Shown piece by piece: positions 44,589 to 52,845 of a stretch of DNA of 64,000 nt. The stretch is taken from assembly GCA_052384575.1 (NCBI GenBank), contig JBQSUQ010000003.1; one strand, written 5' to 3'. The position numbers and the translations under genes were made by a program. Below the pieces are notes generated by a model, which worked only from the letters and a program-made list of their open reading frames with translations, did no database searches and had not been told where the DNA came from. This DNA comes from JBQSUQ01 sp052384575 (GTDB lineage: Bacteria; Pseudomonadota; Gammaproteobacteria; Enterobacterales; Pasteurellaceae). The first letter of the stretch is position 1. Every line of letters starts with the position of its first letter.

Positions 44589-44668
44589 TTAGTTCCCTAC
44601 GCCAGTATTAGCTGTATCAGGTTTTACGGGTATAATCTCAGCCATTTAGTAGATAGCACCCCGACTAA
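44589..44668 (-). promoter_or_regulatory. TPP riboswitch (THI element) controlling thiMDE
   Basis: On the minus strand the element reads TTAGTCGGGGTGC at the 5' end (44668-44656), GGCTGAGATTATACCCG (44643-44627), CCTGATACAGCTAATACTGG and GCGTAGGGAA (44602-44593), with TTAGT (44668-44664) pairing with ACTAA (44593-44589) as P1. CUGAGA and GAUACAG-type pyrimidine- and pyrophosphate-sensor motifs are conserved. A U-rich run follows at once (complement of 44576-44588). Confidence 0.95.
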
Positions 44669-44720
44669 CCTTGGTAGTCTAATTTATTAAAACAAAAAAA
44701 CAAAGATAAAAAGTAATAAC

Positions 44721-44736
44721 TGTGATATTGATCACA
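44721..44736 (+). promoter_or_regulatory. CRP site between thiM and the patatin-like gene
   Basis: TGTGATATTGATCACA: perfect TGTGA-N6-TCACA consensus and near-perfect palindrome. It is 59 bases before the patatin-like gene and about 52 bases upstream of the riboswitch on the other strand, so it could act on either divergent unit. A USS (44740-44748) adjoins it. Confidence 0.82.
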
Positions 44737-44794
44737 CAAAAGTGCGGTGTAAAATGAAGATGTTTTTGATTATTAAGAATAAAAGAGGAACAGC

Positions 44795-45637
44795 ATGAAG
44801 GTAGGTTTAGTACTTGAAGGTGGCGCTATGCGTGGCATTTTCACTGCGGGCGTGCTTGATGTATTTATGCAACAGCAAGTGCATATTGATGGAATAGTGG
44901 GTGTGTCTGCGGGGGCATTATTTGGTATTAATTATCCTTCAAAGCAGCAAGGGCGAGTGTTGCGTTACAACCTACAATATTTGAATGATAAACGCTATAT
45001 GGGGTTGCATAGTTTGTTGACGACAGGAAATATTGTGAATCGCGATTTCGCTTTTTACCAATTACCTTTTGAATTAGACCCTTTTGATCAAGACGCTTTT
45101 TTACAATCCCACACTGATTTTTGGCTTACTTTGACGAATGTTGAAACGGGGGAAGCAGAATATGTGAAAATTCAAGATGTGTTCAAGGAAATGGAGTATT
45201 TCCGAGCGACTTCGGCGATGCCTTTTGTATCGAAAATAGTAGAAATCAATGGTAAAAAATATTTAGATGGAGGTATTTCAGACAGTATTCCCATTCAAAA
45301 GTGCTTTGAATTAGGCTATGACAAAGTGATTGTCGTGTTAACTCGTCCTTTGGATTATCGCAAAACACCAAGTTCAATGTGGTTGTTTAAATTAATGTAT
45401 AAAAAATACCCTAAACTAATCGAACGCTGGCAAAATCGTTACTTAGAATACAACCAGACCGTAGAACAAATTATTGATCTCAATAATAAAAAACAAATTT
45501 ATGTAATTCGTCCTTCACAAACTATTAATATTAGTAGATTGGAAAAAGATCCGAAAATGATTCAAAAAATGTATGATTTGGGTATGGCAGATGCAAAAAA
45601 TGAATTGGCTGGGTTGAAAGCTTATTTAACCAATTAA
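44795..45637 (+). CDS. Patatin-like phospholipase family protein
   Basis: 280 residues. Patatin catalytic parts are intact: oxyanion loop LEGGAMRGIFTAGVLD (residues 7-22), nucleophile GVSAGALFG (Gly-x-Ser-x-Gly, Ser near 40) and catalytic Asp in YLDGGISDSIP (~165). No signal peptide, so probably a cytoplasmic or membrane-associated lipid acyl hydrolase; it resembles E. coli YjjU. RBS AGAGGAA before ATG. A perfect CRP site lies upstream. Substrate unknown. Confidence 0.88.
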   Translation: MKVGLVLEGGAMRGIFTAGVLDVFMQQQVHIDGIVGVSAGALFGINYPSKQQGRVLRYNLQYLNDKRYMGLHSLLTTGNIVNRDFAFYQLPFELDPFDQDAFLQSHTDFWLTLTNVETGEAEYVKIQDVFKEMEYFRATSAMPFVSKIVEINGKKYLDGGISDSIPIQKCFELGYDKVIVVLTRPLDYRKTPSSMWLFKLMYKKYPKLIERWQNRYLEYNQTVEQIIDLNNKKQIYVIRPSQTINISRLEKDPKMIQKMYDLGMADAKNELAGLKAYLTN

Positions 45638-45638
45638 A

Positions 45639-45664
45639 AAAATCCCCGCAATAGCGGGGATTTT
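45639..45664. terminator. Bidirectional terminator between the patatin gene and darP
   Basis: Perfect 11-bp stem AAAATCCCCGC (45639-45649) / GCGGGGATTTT (45654-45664), AATA loop, A/T runs on both sides. Confidence 0.92.
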
Positions 45665-45666
45665 AT

Positions 45667-46200
45667 TTAGTCAGTTAAGATTAATTCTTTTAAATATTGG
45701 AAAATCTCACGATAGGCTTTTGCTGGTTTATTTTGCTCTTTTTCTTTTTTAGCTGAACGAATCAAATTGCGCAAATGCTGGCGATCTGCTTGTGGATATT
45801 GCTCAAAAAAAGCCGCTAAATCCTCGTTATTGTACTCGATCAATTCCTCTCGCAATAATTCCAATTTATGCAACATGGCTTGTTGTTGATTATGTTTATT
45901 TTCAATTTTTTCTAACGCTTCTTTGATTGGCTCCACATCCATAGAACGCAACAATTTACCAATAAATTGTAGTTGGCGACGTTTTGCTTCACGTTCAGAA
46001 CGACGAGCTAAATTAATGGCATCTAATAGGGTTTCATCTAAGGGAATTTTTTCTAAATTCGTTTGTGTCAGTTCAACGATTTTTGCCCCTAACTTTTTTA
46101 AATCTTCCGCATCACGTTTAATTTCACTTTTACTTACCCAAATAATTTCTTCTTGATCATCAGTCCAATCTAAGTCGACTTTTTTTCCACGCTTTTTCAT
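45667..46200 (-). CDS. darP: Ribosome biogenesis protein DarP (YjgA)
   Basis: Small helical protein (formerly DUF615) that associates with late 50S precursors in E. coli. 177 residues, highly charged, with the family segments IIWVSKSEIKRDAEDLKKLG, LAARRSEREAKRRQLQFIGK-like (here INLARRSEREAKRRQLQFIG) and EQYPQADRQHLRNLIRSAKK. Divergent from pmbA, with which it is paired in many gamma-proteobacteria. Confidence 0.94.
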   Translation of the reverse strand: MKKRGKKVDLDWTDDQEEIIWVSKSEIKRDAEDLKKLGAKIVELTQTNLEKIPLDETLLDAINLARRSEREAKRRQLQFIGKLLRSMDVEPIKEALEKIENKHNQQQAMLHKLELLREELIEYNNEDLAAFFEQYPQADRQHLRNLIRSAKKEKEQNKPAKAYREIFQYLKELILTD

Positions 46201-46316
46201 TTTTTATCCTGTTTGATTGCTTGGCGCTATGTTTCTTAATTTTGCGACATTGTAGCAAATAAGCTAAAATGCCACAAACTTAGGACATTGGATGAGATTG
46301 AATAAAAAGGTAAATA

Positions 46317-47672
46317 ATGAAAACTGAACAGAATTCCACCGCACTTTTAAAACAACAAGAACAAGAATTACGTCATGCGGTGAGTTATGCCGTTGAAATT
46401 GCTCAGCAAGCAGGGGCAACAGCAGAAGTCGCAGTGACCAAAGTCAATGGTTTATCGGTTTCTACTCGTTTACAAGAAATTGAAAATGTAGAATTTAACA
46501 ATGATGGCGCTTTGGGTATTTCGGTTTATTTAGGTCAACAGAAAGGTAATGCCTCTACTTCAGATTTAAGCCCTGAAGCCATAAAAAATACAGTAGAAGC
46601 TGCATTAGCCATAGCACGTTATACTTCGCCTGATGATTGTGCTGGACTGGCACCTGAAGAATTAATGGCATTTGGAGCGCCTGATTTAGATTTGTATCAT
46701 CCGACAGAAGTGGATGTTGATCGTGCGACTGAATTAGCATTACAAGCAGAAACGGCAGCATTGGAATTTGATGAACGTATCGTGAATAGCAATGGTGCAG
46801 CGTTTAATTCTCATTCTGGCATCCGCGTATATGGCAACAGCTATGGCATGTTACAAAGCTATTTATCAAGCCGTTATTCTATTTCTTGTTCTATTCTTGC
46901 TGGTGAAGATGAACAGTTAGAAAGTGATTATGAATACAGTATTTCACGCAATTTTAACCAACTTGAATTGCCTGAATGGGTAGGAAAAAATGCCGCAGAG
47001 AAAGCTATTAAACGCTTAAATCCACAAAAAATCGTGACGCAACAAAGCCCAGTGATCTTTTTAAATGATGTTGCAACAGGATTAATTGGGCATTTAGCGG
47101 CGGCAGTGAGTGGTGGCAGCCTGTATCGTAAAAATAGCTTTTTATTGGATCAATTAGGTCAACAAGTGTTACCTGATTGGTTTGAAATCAACGAAAGACC
47201 GCACTTGTTGGGGCGTTTAGCCTCCACTCCATTTGATAGTGAAGGCGTGCGGACAAAGTCGTTAGATATTATCAAGCAAGGTATTTTGCAAACCTATTTA
47301 TTAACGAGTTACAGTGCTAAAAAATTGGGGATGCAAACAACGGGGCATGCGGGTGGAATTCATAACTGGCTGGTGAAACCAAATTCTCAAGGAAATTTAA
47401 CCGCACTTTTACGACAAATGGGAACTGGACTGTTAGTGACTGATTTGATGGGGCAGAGTATTAATATGGTGACAGGCGATTATAGTCGTGGTGCCTCAGG
47501 TTTCTGGGTTGAGAATGGCAAAATCCAATACCCTGTTTCCGAAATTACCATTGCGGGCAATTTAAAATCCATGTTACGCAACATAGTTGCAGTCGGCGAT
47601 GATATTGAACATCGTTCTAACATTCAAACAGGCTCAATTTTATTAGAAGAAATGAAAATTTCAGGTAATTAA
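46317..47672 (+). CDS. pmbA: Metalloprotease subunit TldE/PmbA
   Basis: Partner of TldD in a heterodimeric protease that matures small peptides (microcin B17, CcdA degradation in E. coli). 451 residues, family length. Seen: VAVTKVNGLSVSTRLQEIEN, SIYLGQQKGNASTSD-like N-terminal domain, and C-terminal GHAGGIHNWLVKPN, GLLVTDLMGQSINMVTGDYS and RGASGFWVENG. tldD is not in this window. Uptake core at 46338 within the first codons. Confidence 0.96.
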   Translation: MKTEQNSTALLKQQEQELRHAVSYAVEIAQQAGATAEVAVTKVNGLSVSTRLQEIENVEFNNDGALGISVYLGQQKGNASTSDLSPEAIKNTVEAALAIARYTSPDDCAGLAPEELMAFGAPDLDLYHPTEVDVDRATELALQAETAALEFDERIVNSNGAAFNSHSGIRVYGNSYGMLQSYLSSRYSISCSILAGEDEQLESDYEYSISRNFNQLELPEWVGKNAAEKAIKRLNPQKIVTQQSPVIFLNDVATGLIGHLAAAVSGGSLYRKNSFLLDQLGQQVLPDWFEINERPHLLGRLASTPFDSEGVRTKSLDIIKQGILQTYLLTSYSAKKLGMQTTGHAGGIHNWLVKPNSQGNLTALLRQMGTGLLVTDLMGQSINMVTGDYSRGASGFWVENGKIQYPVSEITIAGNLKSMLRNIVAVGDDIEHRSNIQTGSILLEEMKISGN

Positions 47673-47676
47673 TTTA

Positions 47677-47723
47677 AATGAGAATAATTCTTATTGACAA
47701 AATTATTCCATTTCAATTAAAAT
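47677..47723 (+). promoter_or_regulatory. Fur-box-overlapped promoter
   Basis: AATGAGAAT-A-ATTCTTATT (47677-47695) is a 19-base palindrome with 8 of 9 pairs matching, close to the 7-1-7 Fur consensus TGATAAT-N-ATTATCA. It overlaps the perfect -35 TTGACA (47694-47699), with -10 TAAAAT at 47718-47723 (18-base spacer). Expected start near 47730. Fur bound here would block the promoter in iron-rich cells. Confidence 0.75.
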
Positions 47724-47729
47724 GCTCCC

Positions 47730-47822
47730 ATCTGTTAGGGCGTAGATAGCTAAACAGGTAGGGTAGAAAGTAGATTCGTTAGGGTATAAAAGACCGAAGT
47801 GTTACAACTTCGGTCTTTTTTT
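47730..47822 (+). ncRNA. Candidate Fur-regulated small RNA (HrrF/RyhB type)
   Basis: A consensus promoter with Fur box leads into about 90 bases with no convincing ORF, ending in a strong Rho-independent terminator (47788-47822) 40 bases before hpt. The body has three unpaired-looking TAGGG motifs at 47736, 47759 and 47780. This architecture matches iron-sparing sRNAs; H. influenzae has a reported Fur-controlled sRNA called HrrF, and this may be its homologue (not verified). Alternatively it could be an attenuated leader of hpt. Confidence 0.68.
47788..47822 (+). terminator. Terminator of the candidate sRNA
   Basis: Stem AAGACCGAAGT (47790-47800) / ACTTCGGTCTT (47807-47817), GTTACA loop, T-run to about 47822. 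No protein-coding gene ends nearby (pmbA stops at 47672), which supports a separate transcript. Confidence 0.92.
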
Positions 47823-47861
47823 GTTATGATTGCACTACTTTTTTAACACAAAGGAATTATT

Positions 47862-48401
47862 ATGAAAAAACATCATGTTGATGTCCTTATTTCAGAACAA
47901 GATGTCAAAGAGCGAATTCAGGCACTAGGACAAGAAATTACAACCTATTACCAACAAAAACAAATAGATAAGTTAATTGTCGTTGGCTTGTTGCGTGGTT
48001 CATTTATGTTTATGGCAGATTTGGTAAGAGAAATTAAATTGTCTGTTGAAATTGAGTTTATGACAACTTCAAGTTATGGCACAGGCATGACAACAAATCA
48101 TGATGTCAAAATCAGTCAGGATCTGGAAGGCGATATTAAAAATGAGCATGTTCTTATCGTAGAAGATATTATTGATACAGGATATACCTTAGAAAAAGTT
48201 CGCCAAATTTTATTGTTACGTGAGCCAGCCAGCTTAGCGATTTGTACTTTATTGGACAAGCCATCTCGTCGAGAAGTGGAAGTGCCAGTTAATTGGATTG
48301 GATTCCCAATTCCAGATGAATTTGTTGTTGGATATGGCATAGATTACGCACAACGTCATCGTAACCTAGGCTTTATTGGCAAAGTGGTCTTGGAAGAATA
48401 A
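47862..48401 (+). CDS. hpt: Hypoxanthine phosphoribosyltransferase
   Basis: Purine salvage enzyme converting hypoxanthine (and guanine) with PRPP to nucleotides. 179 residues. PRPP-binding motif VLIVEDIIDTGYTLEKV near residue 100, GLLRGSFMFMADLVREI, and EFVVGYGIDYAQRHRNL are typical. RBS AAAGGAA before ATG 47862. Confidence 0.97.
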   Translation: MKKHHVDVLISEQDVKERIQALGQEITTYYQQKQIDKLIVVGLLRGSFMFMADLVREIKLSVEIEFMTTSSYGTGMTTNHDVKISQDLEGDIKNEHVLIVEDIIDTGYTLEKVRQILLLREPASLAICTLLDKPSRREVEVPVNWIGFPIPDEFVVGYGIDYAQRHRNLGFIGKVVLEE

Positions 48402-48404
48402 AGC

Positions 48405-48446
48405 AAAGTGCGGTGTAAAATCACTGAATTTTACACCGCACTTTTA
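48405..48446. terminator. Dual-uptake-sequence terminator after hpt
   Basis: 17-bp perfect stem from AAAGTGCGGTGTAAAAT (48405-48421) and ATTTTACACCGCACTTT (48428-48444), CACTGA loop, then T. Both arms contain an uptake core. It lies between convergent genes and can serve both. Confidence 0.93.
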
Positions 48447-48453
48447 TGAGTAT

Positions 48454-48810
48454 CTATTGTACTTTTTCAATGTGCAAAACATCAATTTCGCTTATGCCAA
48501 ATGATTTATCTAGTTTACCTCGAATGTTAATTTTATCTTTATAGCTTACCGATAACCCATTCCATACATGGTCTGCAATTTCAATTTTAATCTTATCTTC
48601 AGTAAGATCCTTGAATTGATATTCTTGATGATTCAGTTGCTCAACAATATAGCCTTGTAAACTAATGTAACTGCCATTGTGCAACTTTTTCACTTCAGTG
48701 ATACTGAGCTGACGCTGACTAGTATCACCAAACATCAGTGTCGGTTGGGTTACACAACCTGATATTACACTAAGCGCCAGTAACAACATAAAACAAATAC
48801 ATTTTTTCAT
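48454..48810 (-). CDS. Lipoprotein with YgiW/YdeI-type OB fold
   Basis: 118 residues. Signal peptide with lipobox ending VISGC (Cys at residue 19). The mature part follows the BOF/YgiW-YdeI stress-tolerance pattern: SITEVKKLHNGSYISLQGYI, YQFKDLTEDKIKIEIADHVW, IRGKLDKSFGISEIDVLHIE. Family members are small periplasmic OB-fold proteins, some ligand-binding and linked to stress responses. It is 42 bases downstream of the ligase gene, so the two may be co-transcribed. Precise role unknown. Confidence 0.85.
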   Translation of the reverse strand: MKKCICFMLLLALSVISGCVTQPTLMFGDTSQRQLSITEVKKLHNGSYISLQGYIVEQLNHQEYQFKDLTEDKIKIEIADHVWNGLSVSYKDKINIRGKLDKSFGISEIDVLHIEKVQ

Positions 48811-48852
48811 GTTTGCTCCTTGTGAAATTTCTTATAAGAAGAGGGAATTAAG

Positions 48853-49668
48853 TTATTTTCTTTCTCGCCAATAGGTTGCAAAACGCGGTTTTCCATCTTT
48901 AGTTAATCCTCGATATTTATATGTAATGATGGAGCCAATAGCTGGTGGCGTTTTTTTTTCTGCTAAATTAAATCCAGAGCCAATTTTGAATTGACCTCGA
49001 TGATTTTCACAAGTGAGTGATCCCATAAAATTTTCAAATTGTCCTTTTCCTTTATGATGAGCAACCACCGTACATTCTTCATCAAGTGCGGTCTTTAATT
49101 TTAAAATTTTATGACTGCGAATTCCCCACTCATAAGCTGCTTGTGGATCTCGCAAAATGACGCCTTCACCTTTCATTTCTTCTATGTTTTTTAAAAATTC
49201 TTGCACTTGTTGTGAATTTTTAATCGGAATTTGTGGAATAATTTTTATATAAGGCATGGGATGTTGGGCTAAATAATCTTCTAATGTTTTTAAACGTTCA
49301 AATAAATTGCCATCTGCGTGAGGGACGTCAAACACATGTAAAGTTAAATTTTCCCAACCTGTATCGTTTTGTGAACGCACAATAGACGAGATTTTCTCGA
49401 ATTGATTTCGTTCACTGAACAGCTCACCATCAATGGCAAAAGAGGGAAAGTACTTGGTGAAATAGTGCGGTGGAAATAATTGCTTTTTATTGCGTGTGTA
49501 CAAGTGCTTACCGTCCCAATAACCTCTCACTCCATCTAATTTCTCACTCATTACCCAACCAGATAAATCTTGGTTTTGATAAGTAGAAACAAGCATTAAA
49601 TCAGGCAAACTTGCATAGCTGGTAAGCACAAATAGGATATTCAGAAAAATAATATTAAGCCATTTCAT
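48853..49668 (-). CDS. ATP-dependent DNA ligase with signal peptide
   Basis: Start chosen at 49668 (AAGGAGA on the minus strand), giving 271 residues: MKWLNIIFLNILFVLTSYA is a probable signal peptide, then SLPDLM. Nucleotidyl-transferase motifs are intact: I SEKLDGVRG (Lys that is adenylated), III FAIDGELF, IV GEGVILRDP, V KILKLK. C-terminal OB domain has GSLTCENHRGQFKIGSG. It matches the small ATP-dependent ligase described in H. influenzae. The export signal suggests periplasmic DNA handling, perhaps during natural uptake (inference). An in-frame ATG at 49704 has no ribosome site. Confidence 0.93.
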   Translation of the reverse strand: MKWLNIIFLNILFVLTSYASLPDLMLVSTYQNQDLSGWVMSEKLDGVRGYWDGKHLYTRNKKQLFPPHYFTKYFPSFAIDGELFSERNQFEKISSIVRSQNDTGWENLTLHVFDVPHADGNLFERLKTLEDYLAQHPMPYIKIIPQIPIKNSQQVQEFLKNIEEMKGEGVILRDPQAAYEWGIRSHKILKLKTALDEECTVVAHHKGKGQFENFMGSLTCENHRGQFKIGSGFNLAEKKTPPAIGSIITYKYRGLTKDGKPRFATYWRERK

Positions 49669-49806
49669 CGTCAATCTCTCCTTGCTTTTCTTGAGCATAT
49701 CCATAACGACAAAGAAAACAAATTTGTGGTCATGAATTTGGAATCTAATTCACAAAATAAAGTGTTTTTAGGTTGAAAGTGCAGTTGGTTTTAGATATTT
49801 TTATGT

Positions 49807-49835
49807 TTGCATAGTATGGGGTAGGAACGTATAAT
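49807..49835 (+). promoter_or_regulatory. Promoter of the surface-glycan locus
   Basis: -35 TTGCAT (49807-49812), 17-base spacer, perfect -10 TATAAT (49830-49835), about 30 bases before the wzz start. No JUMPstart element or CRP site was seen. Confidence 0.72.
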
Positions 49836-49872
49836 TGAAATCAATGATATTGTCTTTTTATGTGAGGAACTT

Positions 49873-50943
49873 ATGTCTGAAAAAGTAAATAATGATGAGA
49901 TTGATTTACTTGAGTTAATTAGAATGTTATGGGACAAAAAATGGTGGATTATCTTATCAACTTTTGTTTGTACTGCATTAGCCGCAGCCTATGCGTTTAC
50001 GGCGAAAGAGCAATGGACATCAAGAACTGAAATCATTAAACCTAGCATAACAGATATGGGCAGTTATTTAGCCTTACGAAAAGAATATGAACGAATCATA
50101 GATAACCAACTAGATGTCAATAAATTATCGGATGAATTATATGAAAAGTTTGGGCGATTCTCTCTTTCTTTAGATGAAAGAGAAAGAATGTTAGTGCAAA
50201 CAGAAGTTTATAAACAACTATCTGAAGGTAAAGATACACAAGCTCAGCGTAGAATACTAAATATATTAGCAAGAGAAAATATTAGTATTTCTACTCCAGA
50301 TCCTAAGAAAGATCCTAATGCCATCGGTAAACGTTTTGGTTTTAGTGCAGAAACCCCTGAATTAGCCCAAAATACATTGAAATTATTTATTGAGCATATC
50401 AATGCTAAAGCAAGTCAATCTCAGTTACACGATTTCAATGTGATGGTAACTCAAAAGATTGCTGATTTAGAATTTTCCCTTAAAAAAATAGAGGAAGAAT
50501 TAAAAAATCAAAAAGCTGCTGAATTAGAAAAACTTACTGTTATCTTGGATACAATGAAAAAATCTGACATCAAAGATTTATCACCAACATTGAGTTCAAA
50601 AACAGAGTCAAACAATTCAGCAGAAATGGTATTAGACGATGATTTTAAGTTGTTTGTGTTAGGGGAACAATATGTCAATGCGAAGATTGATATGGAAAAA
50701 GCAAAGCCTATTGTGTATCCTTCTGAATATCTCGCTATTCAAACACAATTAAGAGCATTGAATGGACTAGCAGCAAAAACGAAAGATGCAAATTTAAATG
50801 CCTTTAGTTATTTAAGTTCGCCTGATTATCCTGTGATTAAGGATAAACCGAAAAAAGCATTAATTTTATTAATTGGTTGTATTGTTGGTTTTATTTTATC
50901 AAGCTTTTTAGTTTTAATGGTTAACTTTTTGAGAAAGAAATAA
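49873..50943 (+). CDS. wzz: Wzz-type chain-length determinant
   Basis: Inner-membrane polysaccharide co-polymerase that sets chain length. 356 residues: N-terminal EIDLLELIRMLWDKKWWIIL followed by membrane segment STFVCTALAAAYAF, long periplasmic coiled-coil region (about 60-320), then KPKKALILLIGCIVGFILSS as the second membrane segment. The Pro/Gly-rich stretch before the last segment is typical. First gene of the locus; it matches the position of the Wzz homologue in the H. influenzae hmg locus (recalled). Confidence 0.88.
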   Translation: MSEKVNNDEIDLLELIRMLWDKKWWIILSTFVCTALAAAYAFTAKEQWTSRTEIIKPSITDMGSYLALRKEYERIIDNQLDVNKLSDELYEKFGRFSLSLDERERMLVQTEVYKQLSEGKDTQAQRRILNILARENISISTPDPKKDPNAIGKRFGFSAETPELAQNTLKLFIEHINAKASQSQLHDFNVMVTQKIADLEFSLKKIEEELKNQKAAELEKLTVILDTMKKSDIKDLSPTLSSKTESNNSAEMVLDDDFKLFVLGEQYVNAKIDMEKAKPIVYPSEYLAIQTQLRALNGLAAKTKDANLNAFSYLSSPDYPVIKDKPKKALILLIGCIVGFILSSFLVLMVNFLRKK

Positions 50944-50944
50944 T

Positions 50945-51619
50945 ATGACTAGAATTGCAATTATTCCTGCTAGAGCAGGTTCACAAGGTATTAAAAATAA
51001 GAATTTACAATCTGTTGGCGGTATTTCCCTAGTCGGTCGAGCGATTTTAGCCGCCAAAGAATCAGGCGTGTTTGATCAAATTGTTGTCACTTCTGATGGA
51101 AAGGAAATATTATTAGAGGCAGAGAAATATGGAGCCATGCCGTTTTTACGCCCGGTAGAATTAGCTCAAAGTGATACACGGACTATCGATACAATAATCC
51201 ATTGTTTATTGGAATTAGGTATTAAAGATGGGACTATTGCTTTATTCCAACCAACAAGTCCTTTAAGAACCTCACTAGATATTCGAAATGCCATGGAGAT
51301 ATTCTTAGGTGGGCATTGTAAATCTGTTGTTTCAGCCTGTGAATGCGAACACCATCCATATAAGGCTTTCACAATGGATGGCGATGAAATTATGCCTTGC
51401 CGAGAACTACGTGATTTTGAGGCTCCACGCCAACGGCTACCTAAAGCCTATCGAGCGAATGGTGCGATTTATATTAATAATATTGCATCATTATTAAAAG
51501 AAAAATGTTTCTTTATTTCGCCTATTCGTTTTTATTTAATGCCAACGTATCGTTCAATTGATATTGATTCGACATTAGATCTGCAGATTGCAGAAAATTT
51601 AATTAAGAATGAACATTAA
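50945..51619 (+). CDS. neuA: CMP-N-acetylneuraminate cytidylyltransferase
   Basis: Activates sialic acid with CTP. 224 residues. N-terminal nucleotide loop IAIIPARAGSQGIKNKN, LFQPTSPLRTSLDI, SACECEHHPYKAF, and KAYRANGAIYIN plus the Mg-binding SIDIDSTLDL near the C-terminus are CMP-Neu5Ac synthetase signatures (called siaB or neuA in H. influenzae). It starts one base after wzz and shares its last base with the wzx start. Its presence, together with the GT52 gene at 55575, shows the glycan is sialylated. Confidence 0.93.
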   Translation: MTRIAIIPARAGSQGIKNKNLQSVGGISLVGRAILAAKESGVFDQIVVTSDGKEILLEAEKYGAMPFLRPVELAQSDTRTIDTIIHCLLELGIKDGTIALFQPTSPLRTSLDIRNAMEIFLGGHCKSVVSACECEHHPYKAFTMDGDEIMPCRELRDFEAPRQRLPKAYRANGAIYINNIASLLKEKCFFISPIRFYLMPTYRSIDIDSTLDLQIAENLIKNEH

Positions 51620-52845
51620 TGAAAGCAATCAAAGATAGTGCTATTTATTTAATTGGAGAACTAATCTCAAAGGCAATGCCATTTTTGTTATTGCCTTATC
51701 TTTCTCGAAAGCTGGGAGTAGAAGGGTTTGGGGAATTAAGTTATTTCCAGACTTATATCTCACTATTTGCCATAGTGTTAGGTTTAAGTCAAGATGGTGC
51801 TATCGCTCGCTATTTCTATTTCTATGGTAAACGTTCTTTAGATTTGGTTTTAAAAACAGGATATAGTTATACAATTACCTTAGGAATATTTCTTTCTATT
51901 ATCGCTTATCTAGTTCATTCTGAAATTCTTTTTTATACTGTTTGGATAGCTGTATTTCAGTCTATTTTATCTGTTCAACTTTCTGTTAGGCAATGTCAGA
52001 AAAAGGCTATCTCTTATACAGTTATTCAATTTATGTCAGCAATTGCATTAGCTATTACAACAGTTATAATGCTAGAGTTTTATGATACTAATTTAGTAGA
52101 AAAGAGAATATTAGCCATGTTATTTGCTAATATCATTGTATGCTTAATTTCGTATTTCTTTTATAAAAAGGAAATGAAAACAAGGAAAATACTGAGTTAT
52201 ATAAAATATAAGAAATATTTCCTTTATTTGGTTGGCTTTGGTTTCCCTTTATTATTTCACCATGTAAGTTTCTTTCTTAAGGGGCAAGTAGATCGTATGT
52301 TCATCTACCATAAATTTTCAGAAAGTGAGTTGGGATTATATGCAATGGGTGCTCAATTGGCCACAATTCTGACAGTTCTTATTATGTCAGTTAACAAAGC
52401 TCTAGTGCCATATTTATTTGATAGCCTAAAAAAGAATAAATTAACATTAAATAAACTGCATAAATTAGTATTTTTGTCTTTTTTCCTAATGCCATTTCCA
52501 ATATTGATTTCATATTTTATTCCAGAACAATGGATATTATGGATTCTAGGAGATAAGTTTGAAGGTGTTAAATATTATTTTATTATGTTTCTTATATCTT
52601 CAATTTTAGTTATTCCATATCTTATATTAGTAAATTATTTATTTTACTATGGTAAAAATAAAATGATATCTTTTTGTTCTGTGTTATCTACAATGATATA
52701 TCTAGTGTGTTTGTTGTTTTTCACAGATATTGGTGTTAAATATATTCCTTATGCGAGTATAATCGGAGCTGTATCTATGCTACCTATTTTATATATGGTG
52801 ACAATAAGAGTTAATAGAGGTTATGATAATGGAACCATTAATTAG
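51619..52845 (+). CDS. wzx: Wzx-type oligosaccharide flippase
   Basis: Polytopic inner-membrane protein of 408 residues with about 12 hydrophobic segments, PST/MOP family: IYLIGELISKAMPFLLLPYL at the start and SYFQTYISLFAIVLGLSQDG next. It would flip undecaprenyl-linked repeat units. First base overlaps the neuA stop (TAATG). Visibly AT-rich compared with flanking housekeeping genes. Confidence 0.87.
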   Translation: MKAIKDSAIYLIGELISKAMPFLLLPYLSRKLGVEGFGELSYFQTYISLFAIVLGLSQDGAIARYFYFYGKRSLDLVLKTGYSYTITLGIFLSIIAYLVHSEILFYTVWIAVFQSILSVQLSVRQCQKKAISYTVIQFMSAIALAITTVIMLEFYDTNLVEKRILAMLFANIIVCLISYFFYKKEMKTRKILSYIKYKKYFLYLVGFGFPLLFHHVSFFLKGQVDRMFIYHKFSESELGLYAMGAQLATILTVLIMSVNKALVPYLFDSLKKNKLTLNKLHKLVFLSFFLMPFPILISYFIPEQWILWILGDKFEGVKYYFIMFLISSILVIPYLILVNYLFYYGKNKMISFCSVLSTMIYLVCLLFFTDIGVKYIPYASIIGAVSMLPILYMVTIRVNRGYDNGTIN

